Shown here in pieces: positions 42,111 through 56,300 of a stretch of DNA of 64,000 nucleotides; within the stretch, counting starts at the first letter, position 1, and every line of letters begins with the position of its first letter. The notes below the pieces were generated by a model. That model was not told where the DNA came from. It saw only the letters and a list, made by a program, of their open reading frames with translations, and ran no database searches. This DNA comes from Trametopsis cervina. Its lineage: Eukaryota > Basidiomycota > Agaricomycetes > Polyporales > Irpicaceae. Position numbers and translations under genes: made by a program. The stretch is from contig MU278382.1 in NCBI GenBank assembly GCA_022385755.1, forward strand, positions 110,976 through 174,975. Reading direction: 5' to 3'.

Positions 42111-44325
42111 CCGTGATTCTCTCTCGTCTACCCATCGGTTCTCTGCTCATGGCTGTCTGCATATATTCAGCGGGATATTTGTGGTGCAGTGAACGCTGCT
42201 CCCGCTATGGATTCTTCCGATGCCGTCTCTCGCCCGCACCTCAGTGTCCGTCTCACAAGTGACCGTACCGAACCTTCATCCCTCAGTTCAAGAGAGGTCC
42301 CCCCTTGGATATGCGCCGTCTGCGATAGGTTGTTGCGAGGCGAGACGTGAACCGTTGTCGGTGCGTCATACCTTTTGTATTACCAACCGCGCATTTAACC
42401 CCTTCTCAGATCTGCCGCAGCCATACTGTTCACCTGGAAAACACCAAACGCAAGGCTGTTGTACCCTTCCAGACGCTGTGTCCGGCTGTGAGCAGCACAC
42501 AGTCGACAGGAGGACTTGGTCAAGCTATCGATGGCGGCAGGAGTGGTGCCGTGTTGCTGGGCACTGTTGTGCACCTCCTTGCGGTCCGCTGCTACGGTTC
42601 TCATACTCAAGACCCCTCTATAAACCTTTCAACACCGCGCAGTGCACATCAACGGGCCACTACGAGATATACCCCGCGTACACCAACGACTAGCCGGAAA
42701 GGTGGTGCCTCCGCGCGCACCAGAACGCGGGTGTATGCTCCACGACGACGACGTTGTCGTCATTGTTGTCGTACACTCGCGTTTCTCTGCTCTGCGGATG
42801 TCGTCTCCCAAGGCTATCTCCCATCATACCACCACCACTTCAGTGTGCAGCCGCCCCTCGCCCACTAGACGTTTCCGGATCCCCAGGCGAAGTGGAACAG
42901 GGTACGTACAGAATGGGACACAGACGGAATAAGATTCAGATGCACGTCTGTCTGCGCGTTCGTTCGTTCATCAACGTCACCTCAAACTTCCTGAGCGTAA
43001 GCACCTGGTGGACAAGATTGCGGAGACGTATCCGCGGACGGACTCAGGAGCGACAAAGCGCAGGCTCGCGCTTCTCAAATCTGCCGCACGCTCAGTATAT
43101 CTGGCACATCATGCCGACGACACGACGCTGCCTGTTGCAAGCAAGCGGAGGAAGACGAACGTCGGTTGGAGCCTCCATTCGAGGAAGATGGCAGTCGGCG
43201 GCGTTGGCCTAGACGTCGATATTATAACACCCACGACCCAGACTCCGGACAGGAGTGTCTCGGGCGTATGTGCGAACGCTCTGTCCGCCTAAGACTACGT
43301 GATGTAGTGGTGGTGCCGTCAAGGCGATGTCCCGGGGCAGCTTATGGTGGCTGGTGACTCGGGCAGCCATGTATGTTGAAGGCTTGTCGATGGAGGCTTC
43401 GTGGTCGCGAGCGGAGAACGTGCTCTGAGAATGTGTGCGGCACGAGATTGGTGAAGAGGTGTTGACGGTTGCAAATCGCGATATTAGTGCAAACTGAGGG
43501 CGCACAGCGTGGCCTTGAAGGTGTGTATCATATTTGTAGCTTGCGACACCATGCAACGACTTGGTGGACCAATACTGAATGAGCCATCACTAGAGAAGCG
43601 TCACTGCATCTTTTCAGTGTCCGGAGCCACGACTCTTTCCACCCTACAACGGCCGCGGTGCTCCCTCTATTCCCCACTCGCAACGGACAACGTTCAGAAA
43701 ACAACGGCTCTGTCTGCAAGATTTATGTAACTGCCCACCACTATGTCTAAGGCCATGCACGTTGCCTCACCACGCCAGCTCAGATCGCTCGTTGATTTCC
43801 CGTACCGTTCGTCTCCTCAGATCGTCAGCGCGGTACGTCTCTGAACCGTGCATGAAACTCGTAGGTATTACTTTGAAAAACAATCCTGCAGTACCGCGTG
43901 TGCAGTTCCTGGGCCTTCTACCGTCGCGTCTCAAACTGCAACCTCTTGCGCAGCTGCATACAAGGGCATTCAGGAATCGCGATAGCGGTGAAGAATGTAA
44001 CATTGGAATTGAACAAAAGGTAAGTGGGAAACCTTTGGCACGCTGGCTGACATGCTCCCCCCACAGATTTTGTACTGGACGTTCCAGGATTTGATGCATA
44101 AAGCGCACTTTGAGCCATCGACGAAGGACCTTGCACATTGGCCAATAGCGACACGTATATAGGGCGCATGTACCTTCATTACTCACAAAAGTATCCACGT
44201 GTGTACGATATTTAACCTCCACGCCTCCGCGCACGGAAATCACGCTAGCGACACAACCTTCCATAAACGACAGTATACACATGAATGTGGGTATCTCGCT
44301 CGTGTGCGAGTCTGCATACATAAGA
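42111..44325. other. Intergenic, mostly unrecognised
   Basis: Overlapping short frames only. The last 300 bases (about 44050-44325) match 60220-60484, the 3' flank of DUF6535 copy 4, so this part belongs to the duplicated cassette and probably contains the 3' UTR of copy 3. Confidence 0.4.
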
Positions 44326-47300
44326 TCATGGATGATACCCACTGCCCCCGTCCTCTGTTCCCTCGCGAGTAGACACGCTTCCGTCCCCGTCTCGAGACTG
44401 ATCCCCTTCATCATCCTCCCGTCTCACGCTGTATACAGGCCCACTGTCTCTCGTGCTGAATGCCCGCTCGCTTGTACCTCCGGGATCCGTTGCCTCCACG
44501 GTGTCACTTCCAGACAGCACAGCGGCGTTCATCGATTGCTCGCCATCCTCTTCGACGGGAGAGCGCATGCCCGATGCTCCTTCGCGCGTACGTCCATGGA
44601 GTGCGCTTTCGCGAGGTTGGTCGAGTTCGCTGAGGTAGCCGTATGAGGAGGATGGGAGTGCGATGATCGACGTGCTGTATGCATCGACTCTAGTGTTTTC
44701 CGTGTCCGTGCCAAGCCTATATGCCGTGCCAGATCTACGAGGGGATCCTACTACAGGTCCTCAGGTGAGAGCATACTCTCATCTGGAAATAGACAGCTCA
44801 CCTGATGGCGTTACCCCGTCGCCGTGGTCCGGCTGGATATCCTGTGAGGAAGCAACTGGAGTGACAGAACTGGCTTGCGGGGAGGGGGCGTTGAACACAG
44901 TAGCATCTGGAGCTTGGGCGGAGTGACCCGCGGGCTGCTGCGGATCGTGGTTGGTGATATCGCCGTGGACAACCTCCCCTCGACTCGTATACGTTGCCGC
45001 TGCGTATTCTACAGGGACCACCGCACTTCCGGTAGCCTCCGTTCCGTGGTTCACGGCAGATCCCTCTGGTGTTGCCACTCCCTCGGAACGCATGAAGGCT
45101 TCTGACTTACCGGGAATGTCCTGTTCAGGCACAATGCGAACGGCGCGAGGTTGTCCAGAACTAAGGATGTCGGTAGACGCGATATCGAGTGGTTTGGCGT
45201 GACCTTCCAGATACCGCGACGGGTCCCTGGAATCAGTCGATGCAGTCTTGGGTGTACTACTAAACAGCGGGAATTAAGATGTGACTGATCATAAGTTTGA
45301 AGTACGTACACGTTGCTCGGAAGGGGTGCGTCGCTACCAGCGTTCTGCATTTTGGTCAAAGCCGCGTTTAGACTGTGCGAACCATGGTTGTCGATAGGAA
45401 GGGGAGGGGTCGCATCATCCTGCACGCCGTCCTCTTCGGCCGCGATATCGCGCTGTAGCGCACTTCCTTGGTTTTCGCTGCCCTCTCCAGACATTGCAAG
45501 CGGTGTGTTGAGTCTGTCAGGTACGGCGGTTCCATCCGCCTGGCTTTGAGTGCCGCCGGATAAGTCGTTGAGGCGTCGAACGCGCCAAAGTCGAAGGTAT
45601 GACTTCTCCTCATTAAATGGGTTATGAGGGTTAGGGTTTATCCGCAGGAGTTCCGAGATGAACTCATCCGGGAAGGGAGAGTCCTCCGGCTTGAACGTCG
45701 CGAGCCACGCCGCGTATTCTGCATCGTCGGCCTGGTTGTCAATTCCATCGATGTCTTCGATGGAGTAAAAACACCAGTTGACATTTCCCTTCGCAGCATA
45801 GGAATCTTCCACCTGATCCCGCTGCACGAGCTGCGTCAAAGCGGCGAAGACATCGCGCCAGGCTGAGACTAAGTTCAAAGCTCGGACGTCACCGCGATCA
45901 TACCATAATGACCGACAGAGATCCGCACAGAGCTTCAGTGCCTTTTCTCCATCAATCGAGGGCGGGGGGTCGGAAGCGAGGGCTGCAATGGCGGTCTTGA
46001 TGTTCGACAGGCCTGGCCAAGGGAAGAGGTAAGAAGGGGCTGATGCAGAATGAACAATCGCGCACCTTCTGCATCAAGGCCACCCAGAGGCACAAGGGCC
46101 CGTGAGCTGTGAAGTGGGTAGTTGAAGCACGAGATCCAAAACTTCCGCAACGTCTCGCTTGATTTGACTGCCACAGGCGAGATATCACTGAAGTTGTCAG
46201 TGTGTTCTGAGATGGCCATCAATTTGACGATGAGCGAGATGGTATCCTCCCATGCCGTTTGGCGCGAACGATCATTTGACGACCCGGCAGCCGGGCTGGC
46301 GATATCTGACTCGAGCTGTCGTGTCAGCCAAGCCACGGTGGGACCGAATGACTCGCCGTTCAGCACAGTGCTCCGTGGCCTGGGTTGATCTGCTCCAAAC
46401 GAGTCGAAGCCGTGTAATTCGTCGAAGTATACCCCCAGGAATGACTGCAGCCTTGAGACTGATGTGCTGAGATCGAAGTCGGGTCGGTCGAGGCGTCGGC
46501 AGAGCAAGGCGAGCAGTGTTCGCAGTGCCGGTACAGACTTGGAAGGTTCGCAGATTTCGGCAATTCGTTCAGAATCATCCTCATCAAGGCCTTCGAGCCA
46601 GCGAGGTAGCTTAATCGGAGATTGCAGAAGTGAAACTGAGAGACGAAGGAATATCGCCCACCGGGCCGGCTGAATATCATCCTCTTCAGGATAAATCAGG
46701 GAATAAGATGACCTTGTTTGAGTATCAATGTAGTCGAGAACGTTGTGTACTGCCGCCAATGCGCGTGGTGTCAGGTCCTTCAGATCGACGAATCCAGGGC
46801 CGTTTGCAAATAGATCGTCCGCCGGCATCCGATTCCGTATCAGCTGCTGAGTGAAGGTGAGAGCTGCCTGCCACGAAATCTTGCTCTGATGGACTGCGTG
46901 TGATATGGCCGCATCGACCACCTCGTCGTTTCCATGCAACTCGTCTGCACGAAGCAAGATATCCAGATCGTTCGCATTCGTTTTGGTTGCTGCCGCCTCG
47001 TCGTGTGGGTGTTCTTTGTCGTCCATGCTGGCTAGAGCCGCAGTTGCCCACTCATGAACCATTGCGGATATCGCGCCGATGAGGCTCGAGTGTCGGTCCA
47101 GGCGTTCACGGATAGCTGTCAGTTTATGTGCTGCCTTGGTCCAGAGTTGCGACAAACCGGACTGGGCCGCAGATGGCCATGCACGCACGGCTTCCCAGAT
47201 GCTGTGAAGAATTTCGGACCACTTTCCTCTGTCTGCCAGCTGCTCCTCTCCATCCATAGACTGCTCCTCTCCATCCGCAGGCTGCTCCTCCTTATCCGCG

Positions 47301-48225
47301 GAGATGGTGACCAGTGTTTGCAGCGTCCTCATCCAGACAAGTCGAAGCCCGTTCCTTGCGAGTGTTGTTAAGGAGCTGAGCGCAGGCGTCTTGTAAGGAC
47401 ATCGTGCTGAGAATACGGGCAAGATGATTGCGGCGATGAAGAAGAATGCCCAAGCGGACACAAGGGGGAGCGTTGTGTTCTTCACAGTCGGGTGTATGTC
47501 CGCCGTGAAGTAGCAGAGCCCGACAAAAAACAGGGCGAGCGACATCTGCAAAAGCAAAGGAAGGGCGGATGCAATTTCAAGCACGCCCCAATCTTCAAGA
47601 GCAAGCCTCCGAAAGAAACGGATTCGCATCTTGCTCAGGGCGAATGACGTTGTTGAGGCAGTGTATCCGCGCAGCCATTGCTTGACACAAATCGCAAACG
47701 AGGCGGTGGCAAGACTGACAATAAGACTGGCCGTCCAAAGGATGTTGACGACAATGGCGTTATGTGTTGGTACAAAGGGCGGAAGGGATGTAGGAGCGGG
47801 TGCCGTGCTGTTGATGAAGCCGCCTTGGATGGTGTAGCTTGCGGCCTGAATAGACATGCCTGTCATGATGAACACCATTGAATCCGCAGGGCTGGCTTGC
47901 AGCAGGGAAAAAGACATTGCGACGAAACTTGCTAATACGGCGGAGAAAAGACCAATCTGGGGAGCATACAGTGAGAACACGAATGGCGCACGAGGAGAAG
48001 CGGACTTACGAAAACGAGGAGTGCATCCATGTCTTCCTTGTACCCTTGAATTTCCTCTTTGTCGAATTCCTCAACGCCGCTCATCACGCCTGCCCAGCCA
48101 GTAGTTGGGGCGGGACGGGAGACGACATGGATGGGATCATCTTCCTTGCGAGAGACGACGTGGATGGGGTCGCCCTCTGTGCCTTGTGGCCTTTGCAGTG
48201 GGCCCGTCGCAGACTGATCTGCCAT
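44326..48225 (-). CDS. DUF6535 membrane protein, array copy 3, intact
   Basis: The best copy of the array. Exons 48010-48225, 46066-47956, 45310-46012, 44802-45256 and 44326-44750 sum to 3690 nt (1229 residues) with every phase consistent; introns are 51-53 nt. Residues 1-72 (exon 1) are hydrophilic and end DMDALLVF. Four hydrophobic segments lie at about 73-92, 140-162, 198-222 and 234-254, the DUF6535 core. Residues about 280-310 include short EEQ-rich repeats. A long alpha-helical region follows with the array motifs LLRADELHGNDEV, LTPRALAAVHNVLDY and FWISCFN. The last three exons encode an acidic, Ser/Gly-rich and probably disordered tail (REDDEGDQSRDGDGS). The protein should sit in a membrane with a large cytosolic part. 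DUF6535 proteins are expanded in Agaricomycetes; no biochemical function is known to me. Confidence 0.92.
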
Positions 48226-48548
48226 AGCGGATGTCAATCTAGGATCGGCAGAGTGGGGCGGTGGAGGTGGGGGAGAAGGGAAAGGGAGAGAGGGAAGAGG
48301 GAAGAGGCCGGTGGATATAGCTTGTGTGTACGACGAAGGAGCGCTGACACGAGGTGAGTGCGCGCATCTCATATGGAACTGATCACTGACCTCTATTGGC
48401 AGATGCCACTTCATTCATGCTTCCCCGTTTCCATCTTCCATGTCATTCCGACGTCGGAGTGCACCTGTGACCGTCCTTCTTCATCGAGCTGCGCACACGA
48501 GCCCGCCGCATTGCAGCACCCTGTACAAGAATATTAGCAGGTGAGTAT
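48226..48548 (-). promoter_or_regulatory. 5' flank of DUF6535 copy 3
   Basis: Same layout as copy 1: C/T tract before the ATG, CCAAT box (reverse of ATTGG near 48397), and the palindrome CCGACGTCGG at 48448-48457, about 223 nt upstream of the start. Confidence 0.45.
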
Positions 48549-51019
48549 GTGTAATCATTAGATACACCAAATGCTCACCGATTGCTTGACCTGGTTGTGT
48601 TACTGCGATGAAGAACGCCTGCGCGAGTGAACGACAAGATGGACCGACCAGCAGAAACGGATGGATCCGAGGAATCGGCGCACATACGCGCGCTCACGCC
48701 ACAAAGCAGATCTGACAAGCACGACCGTCTTGATTCTCCAGCTCAAACTCTCTCACAATGTATGCCGAGTGCCTCTCCCGCCTTACTCTCGATACCACTC
48801 AAGAAAACACTCCAAGGGGCGGCAGTATCGTATTTCTACGAATTCCATACTCAATGGTGCTCTCCGTACAAGGTCAGTGAGTTGAACAGTCTAACTCGTC
48901 CGATGTCGCTGATCTTACCTGCACCAGGTCATCATCGCGCTTTCACAGTCACTGAAAAAATGCTCGGGGTGCGGTTGATTTCAACACTGGCGTTGCTTTA
49001 GGCAGGCGTTTGCGCCGGTATGCTACTCGAAGATGGTGAGTGCACATCAACTCTCTTGTACGACTTGCTACTATCCTTTTACGTACGCTCGCAGGGCTAA
49101 GGCACGCGTTAACCTACTGTTCAATTGCTCTTGTATCCTCCTTTTTTTCTCGTTTGTCGGCCTATGGATGTTCCGATGCCGATGAATGACTATCCCCTCC
49201 CTCATCGCAGCGTTTGCTGTGTTTGCCTCCGCTCACTTTCAACCACTGCCCACAGGCTCCCTCAACATCTGCCATCTGTTACATGCACCGCGTTGTCTTG
49301 AAATTGCAGCTCCACTTGATGTAGGCAGAAAAGTCTCGTCTTCTGATTCTATGCCGGCTTGACCACCCTCGCAGATGGACTCCAGCGTTGCATCGCATCG
49401 CTCGCAGAGCATTCTCTACAAAACATTCACCCTGTTCGTGCGTCCACTGCGTCACTCCTGACGCGTGAGCCAGGATCAACGCCTACAATGCTCCGCACCC
49501 CTCGCTTTGTACTGCTGTCCCTCTTCCTAATACATATCAACCTCGCACAAGACTGCGAGGCCACCGCCGCTGGTCGGATATGCACGCAAGGTTTGTCGTC
49601 GTCCTCATTGTGTTTTTTGCTGACATTTGAAAGATTTACAGGGCAGAAGTAGGCTGTTTTTCGTCGTCGAAGTACATATGCCCTTCTATCCTCCGTCAAA
49701 ATAGAGAAGGGTTAGACGGTGATCAACAAGATCGCGCGATCAGACGGCCCCGGACAAAGTGTCCCCTCAAGCAGGGTATATTTTGAACAAATTGTATAGC
49801 TGATCTGCACATGCTCACGCTGTTCATATCTAGGTATGTCGCTACTCGACCTGTGACACCGCTCAAGACTTGTCTCGCATCTGTCGAACGGCATATACCA
49901 CCGAACGCACCCTGTACGGTTTATGCCGCTGTGGAACAGAGCTGAATACGAAGCTCAGAGAATGATGTTATCCCTCATGAATTTGGTAGGTCGAACTATG
50001 ATGTGCGCACACCCACGCCGTACCGCTAATTCAGCTACGCTAACGGTCCGGCATACTGCTGGTAGAAGGTCACATCACGTCTGAGGGTGCATCAACGTCC
50101 CACTACCGCTCTGCACACGGCGCTGATCCCTTTGTATACACGATTGTTCCGAAATTCGCCGCTTAGGCACCCCCGACGCGAACAGCTCGTGCGCGCGGAG
50201 ATGCATGAACAAAAGCACAGAAACGCGAGCTCGCACTCCGCATAGACAAGGCTGTTATCAGGCATCCGCTCGCTCACGCCCGTACGTCCGCTTCCCAGGA
50301 TGTACCTCCAATTCGCAGACGTGCCGGACAGGCGATATCGCAGTGGAGAGGAGGCGGTGTGTCGACGTCGTTTGGGACACGCTCTCGCGAATGCGATGCG
50401 TAAGTCGGCGACGTCAGCCTCACGCTTGCGAGGGCGTATCGTAGAACGAATATCATACGTCAGTCGCTCACTAAATTGACACTGAATGTAGTAGTCAAAG
50501 CGTTACTGTCATTAGTTTTATATACTAAAATCACTGCGTAGATATCCAGGACGTCCTCCATCCCCGGGTATCGGTGACTGACACAACTCGCAGTCCGAGA
50601 CGCACATTCTTTGGGGAGCCATACATCTAAAGCTTGAATACGAGGGTCGGCCTGCACAGCTTCCCAACCAGAGACACATAGCTAGGCTGATGATACAGCA
50701 ATGCGGTGTATTGGGGATACCGCGCATCTCATGGACAGACGCACGACGTACCTGTGTCTGCACAGCCCAGCTGCGCCCATTTATCACCATTTCCATCTTC
50801 CTTTCCATCCCATGCCGACATCGGAGCGGATTTGTGCCCGGTCTTCTGTCCTGCCTATCCAACACGAGGCTCGCCGCGTTGCAGGAAGACCCTGTACGAG
50901 GATATCAGAAGGTGCGTAGTTAATTATAGACATTCTAGGCTCGTACCTATTGCTTGGGCCCGCTAGAATTAGAATTACGTCGATGGATGCCTGTAGCGGT
51001 AAACGACACCTCACGACGG
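48549..51019. repeat. Duplicated intergenic block, second copy
   Basis: Collinear with 2991-5562. It includes the distal promoter-type repeat at 50790-50910 (core GACATC). Compared with the first copy, about 80 bp are missing near 50527. A possible small secreted-protein start (MLRTPRFVLLSLFLIHINLA at about 49487) is not conserved in the first copy, so no gene is called. Confidence 0.5.
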
Positions 51020-52085
51020 ATGCACCGTCAGAGAGAAGGCCGTAATCTTCAAAGGATAGGATTTCGCGCTATGGATTCGAATCCAAATTGTACCACTGAT
51101 GTCGAATGATGGCCCATAAGCGTAGCGAAGAACTGCAGGAGAGAATTGTTAGATCCCTTGTGAATCACGCGTGCGGCATCTCCAGTGAGTAGCTGTCCAA
51201 CTGGTTGTACCTAGCTAGGCTTGCATTCCCTCCTCTCGCCATTTCTGCCACTTGTCGAGAACCGAGGGTCCATATCTCCAGCCTCTGGAATATCCAGAGC
51301 CGAGATGAGCATTGTCAATGCTCGCGTTCACTCAGCAGTCGGGACAGGCATGGTCAGGGTAGGGTAGGGTTCCTCGGTCTTAAGGTACGCTTGCAACAAT
51401 ACCGAATATTTTGCGGTTCTGAGCGGGAGTCGTTCAATGGATGTGGACTGCATACGCCAGCGGTTATACGGGGTAATCAGGCGGTCTCACGGCGAGGGAC
51501 TGTAATTGGGGACTTGACTTGAATGATTGTACGCATATTCTTGCCGTAGCCTGCTGCTTAATGGTTGAAATCAGTAGTGGTATACTAAAGCTCGAGCCAA
51601 TTTAGGGCTCACCGGCTGTCCCGTTGATGTTGAATAAGCGAGAGTCGCACCCTCAACCCCCACTTTCTTCTGGCCTCCGCTGTGCGGGTAGGACCTTGCA
51701 TCAGGTGCGACCATGGGGTTCCCGTGGCTTGTTGGCTCTGCGCGTAAAGCTCGCGTTGTACATAGCTCTCTACCACTTGCCACCGAGGGGAAATCGGATG
51801 TCGTTTAGACGGTGGAATTCATGGGCAGCGTTCCTGCTCGACGGCAATCTCCAGGCAAAAACGAGCATAGCGGCCTCGGAGTCCTTGTGCTCATATATGC
51901 TCTAGAACACGGGCGACCTAAGTCAATGCTGGAATGAGTTCAAAATCAGAGGTCGGTCGTACAGAGCCGTGGGAAGGAAAGGATGTGTTCTCGGTGCCTT
52001 GAAACCGGTGCGAAAAATGCATCGTCGGCTGGCACAGATATAGCATGAGAGACGATGCATGTTGTATTGGAAGCGGGTAGAGGGA
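51020..52085. repeat. Repeat block almost identical to 5563-6425
   Basis: High identity over 51550-52080; carries about 230 extra bases at 51140-51370 that the first copy lacks. No gene supported. Confidence 0.55.
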
Positions 52086-53310
52086 GGGCTAGTTCGAAGG
52101 GAGAACGCGTGGCGTGAAGTGGAAGTGTAGGACAGGGTGGATGTGCTGGGAGGCATACGATCGTGCGAGGCGAGTCGGAGTTGAGACGACGAGCACAGTA
52201 CTGCAGATGAGAAGACAGTAATGCATGCTCATCAAACAGAGAAACGCAGGACTCACCGATGTTATTATGGCTCGTCCTCTCTCCCACTCAGCATCCCTTC
52301 CTCCACACCAAGCAACCGTCGGGCTCAAACGTGAGCGCGAAACGCGGCGTGAGCACGCAGAGATAGACGTATAACCTCGGTAACGCCTCCATGGCAGCGT
52401 TGGGGCGGTTGAGAATCGGAGTGGGTGCTTGACGTGCTTTGGTGTAGTGAGTGTAAGATGACATGGTGAGTGAAGCGTGCACAGATTGAAGAGGCCGATC
52501 TGACCCGAAGCGGGCACGCCACAACGCCCGCGCCTCGACAGCGCCGACAACCTGCCAAGCACTTCCCTTTGTCTCGTCGTCATCACTGCGGCACTCAATC
52601 AACTCCCAACCGCGAGCTTATCTTGCAATCTCGGCCCGACCTTTGACACTCGACCTGGATGCGCTCACTCATCTTCAACTGGACGCCATGGACAATTCCC
52701 GTCGCCCTCAGTCACGTCTCGCCCCACGCCTCTCGACCCTCACCTCGCACCAGAACACCGCTTCTTCTTCCTCGCCACTTCTCTCACATCATGCATGCAA
52801 ATCTTCTACACACATCGATGTCAGCCGATCTGACCCACAGTGCACACGCGATCACGCCCTTCCATCGCACTCTGGCAGCCACTCCCACCTTCGCCTCTTG
52901 ATCGCCACTCAATCGCGTCCAGCTCTTCTCTTCTCACCAGTGGTCTATCGCACTGCATGCTGTCACTCGCCTCCAACGTGATGGCGCGGACGGCTCTCGT
53001 TGCCTTCACTCCTGTCTCATACCCGCCCTTAAATCAACCATGGCCACACTTCCCCTTTCCTGTCATCGACCTTCTAGCGTGTACGCGAATCCTCTGCCAT
53101 CCACAAGCACGCATCACGCCTGGGCTCATGGCTCCCCCTCTGGGACTGTCATCCAATGATCGCGCCGCCGCCATCTGGCGTTCACCCAGTCCCATTTCCA
53201 TGGCATGCACCGTATCGACACTATGGACGGCACGGCCACTCCATGTAGGTAGATGGGGGAAATGGGACTTGGATAGCGAGTTTGGGGCTAGGATGTAGCC
53301 ATCGCTGCAC
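52086..53310. repeat. Intergenic repeat, copy 3, with the empty Helentron site
   Basis: Closest uninterrupted relative of the split repeat. The left flank of the Helentron (…GGTGTAG) corresponds to 52441-52447 and the right flank (TGAGTG…) to 52448 onward, directly adjacent here. Matches continue for hundreds of bases on both sides. Confidence 0.72.
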
Positions 53311-56300
53311 TGGTGAGTGATTCGCTCTAATCTGATGCTGTAGTTGCAGTTGTTTGTCAGGCGGGTACGTATTCTAGTTCATCAAGTTGTTGGTGTGTGA
53401 GGCGAGCACACGGAGAGATATGATCTCCAATCGACACCGCCGACACCGCCCTTCTCGCATGCACGTGCACAACTCGTATGTCACAACAGGCTGCCCGCGA
53501 AAAGTTCTGTTCTCCCAGCATGACCGCACTTCCAGTCATACCCCCATACATGCCGGCACGCTGTGTCCCCACCAGCCTCAGCCTCATTTGCGCGACCGTC
53601 TCTTCCGGCACTCTTGCAAAAGAGTGGCTTCGTGTCTACCTCCCCTTTGCCATCGCTCCTCCTGCTTCTCCTGTTGCAACCTACCCGGGAATCCCCACGT
53701 GTGACTAGATGGGCCAGGAACCACTTCTATCTTCACAGCAGTCATCCTGCCTCTCTTGCCCGCCCCTCGACTCTCTGACCGCGACTGCCTAGAAATATTC
53801 AGCTGGACTTTTGTTTCCTAGCGCACGCTGCTCTCACTACAGATATTTCGCGGGCACCTCCTCCTCACTGCTTGGCTCACGAGTGCACGTGCCGCACATT
53901 CCGCCATACCCTGGTCCGCGCGCAGGACAGCCTCCACAACGAAATAGATCGAACAGTATGGATGACTGGTCCAACGAATCGACGCCGCGTCCACGCCACA
54001 GAGCTGCGTCTGGTAGTAACCCTCGCACGACCTCTTCCTGTGAGTCACACTCCCTGACAGCACCCAAAGCCCGCCTCTCCGTCTGCTCACACTACGCCGC
54101 GCTCCAGTCCTCCAAATGCGCGCAGCACCTTCTTGCCCGTAGACTCTCCACGGAGACCAGCTTGGGGATTTGGAGACACTCAATCACCCCTGACAGCTAC
54201 CTACGACTATCCTGGACGTGCGTTGTACCGCGACTGGCCACTTCCGGCCCCACATCGCCTCCTCATACCGAAAACGCTCGAAGTAGCCGCACCCTTCACC
54301 TGGCGGCTTAACTGCGGCAGCAATGGCAGAAGACCTATCCAATCGTTCGTGGGACATCCTCCACCCATACGGAATGGTGCCGCGATGTCCTCCAGACGAG
54401 GTGCTATGACTGTGCGGACGGCCTCGCCCGCGTTTCATGCTGTATCACTTCAGCAACTCTCTGAGCTCCTTGGCCGCGATGCTGTATCAGGCGCACGACA
54501 ACACCTTTCGGGGGAAGACGTTTCAAAAATTACCCAGATATGTGTTGCGCCGGGTCCAGTACGCAGGCCGTAATATCTTCCCGGTAGGTAATCCGTATAG
54601 GCACTCCGCAGCTCACACCGTATGACGCGCAGCCTCCCGTTCCACTTACGCATCTCAGTCCCGACTTTCGCGTGCGCGTGTCAAACAGGCCTTCATTGCC
54701 TGGCTCGCACTCAATACAATTCGCGACTCCTCATTTTGTGTCAAGAATATGCGGAGACGAAAGCATACAACTGTTTATATATGCGGCCCTTCAAGACATC
54801 ACCTCCGCCGCCTCCGAAATCTGCATACATACCCGCGAACTGGCTCGTGCGGGACAAGATACATGATCGCAGGCGCGGCGTGCAATTTTGGGTTACAATC
54901 AGGCACCGCTACCGTCGCAACGGGTGCTCGCGTGAATTACTACCTCTCTCCCCGGTCTGCTTTTCATTCGTACTCGACATCAGGATCTCCGAGATGGTAC
55001 GTCTCCCCGCCCGTCTCCCGCCCTCTGGCTCGCTTATGGCTGCGCGTCCGTTTCCGCAAGATGTGGCTCTATCCTCAGAAAATGCCCTAGATGAGAAATC
55101 CTACCTCTTCTCCTCTGCGGTGTGTCGACGTCGCCTCTCGCGTACCGCCTTCTCAACTTCTACCGCGTCATATTCACACTACTGCAATCACGTCCGGTGA
55201 ACCGCGTGTCCTGGCAAATTTTCTGCAACTCGCTTCTGGATGGTCAGTGGAGGGAATAGCCGCTCTTGCGATTCCGTGCGTGGGGGCCATCGTACCTCAA
55301 GATGAGTACAATCACATCGGGTGTTTGTCCCCAGCAGATGCCCAGAACAAACAGTTATGAGTCCGTCAGGACCACGACCCAGCCAGCCCATCGACTTCCC
55401 TCCCTGCTCCGCAACCGTACGCCCTGTCGCAGACAGCTCCGCCCCTCTCCTTTTGCCTCGCGTGAACAAGACGTGCCGCATATTTTAAAATCTACAGATC
55501 GAGGAGTAGCTCGTTCCTTCTGTGTTTGCCGCGCGGGTGAGGCGACTCTCGAGGACCATTTCCATCTCGCGCTGTGCGAGTCCAAGACCTGATGGAGGTC
55601 GGCAGCTGCTGCTGAGTGGGAAGCTTGTGCGGGCTTTGACATAGGAGGGCCGCTGTGGAGATAAAGTGAGTACATGACCAACCACAGGTCTTGTATCTAG
55701 ACTGGCTTACGTCGACTGGTAGGTAATGCTATCGACGTTGACGAGGCATTCCTGATGGCGCATCCCCGATCTGCGAAGCCCTGCTTCGTCGCTGTGGCGT
55801 GAAGTATGACAGCATCGAAGCCTGCGCCGCATCGATCGATGCTTCCTTTTGGACATATTGCGCATCCGCGGCCCCCAAGACGCATACACGCACCTCCAAC
55901 GACACACCACAAACGGCTCGTTCATCGCCCCGATTGTCGTCTTGCGTCACGGCACCCCGACCGCTGCCGGCTCTCTCACTTCTTCTTGAAGCTAGCTTGG
56001 TGAACGCATTGCCATTTCCACACCTCAGCAGCAAACTAGTACCCGCTCCCTGCGGCGCTCTCACCAAGTGACCGCTCCGCTTCTACCTCGCCCTCGCTCC
56101 CAGTCTCGTTTCCGACCCCGTTGTTCTTCTCCATCCCAGGCCCCGTTCCCTCACTTTTTTACACTGTGCTGCTTGTGCAAGGCAAGGGTGTCCGGCGATC
56201 GTCGTGTATATGTTCTGCAACTCTTTGTCGACCCACGATCGCTGCCTATGCCTGATGTCAAATCATCTCCGTGCGGCCCGTCCACCACTCTTGCCCTAAA

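Noticed and set aside
54622..55200. 192-codon plus-strand frame
   Set aside because: Its duplicate at about 29100-29600 needs frame switches to match, so the open frame is probably chance in C-rich repeat DNA.
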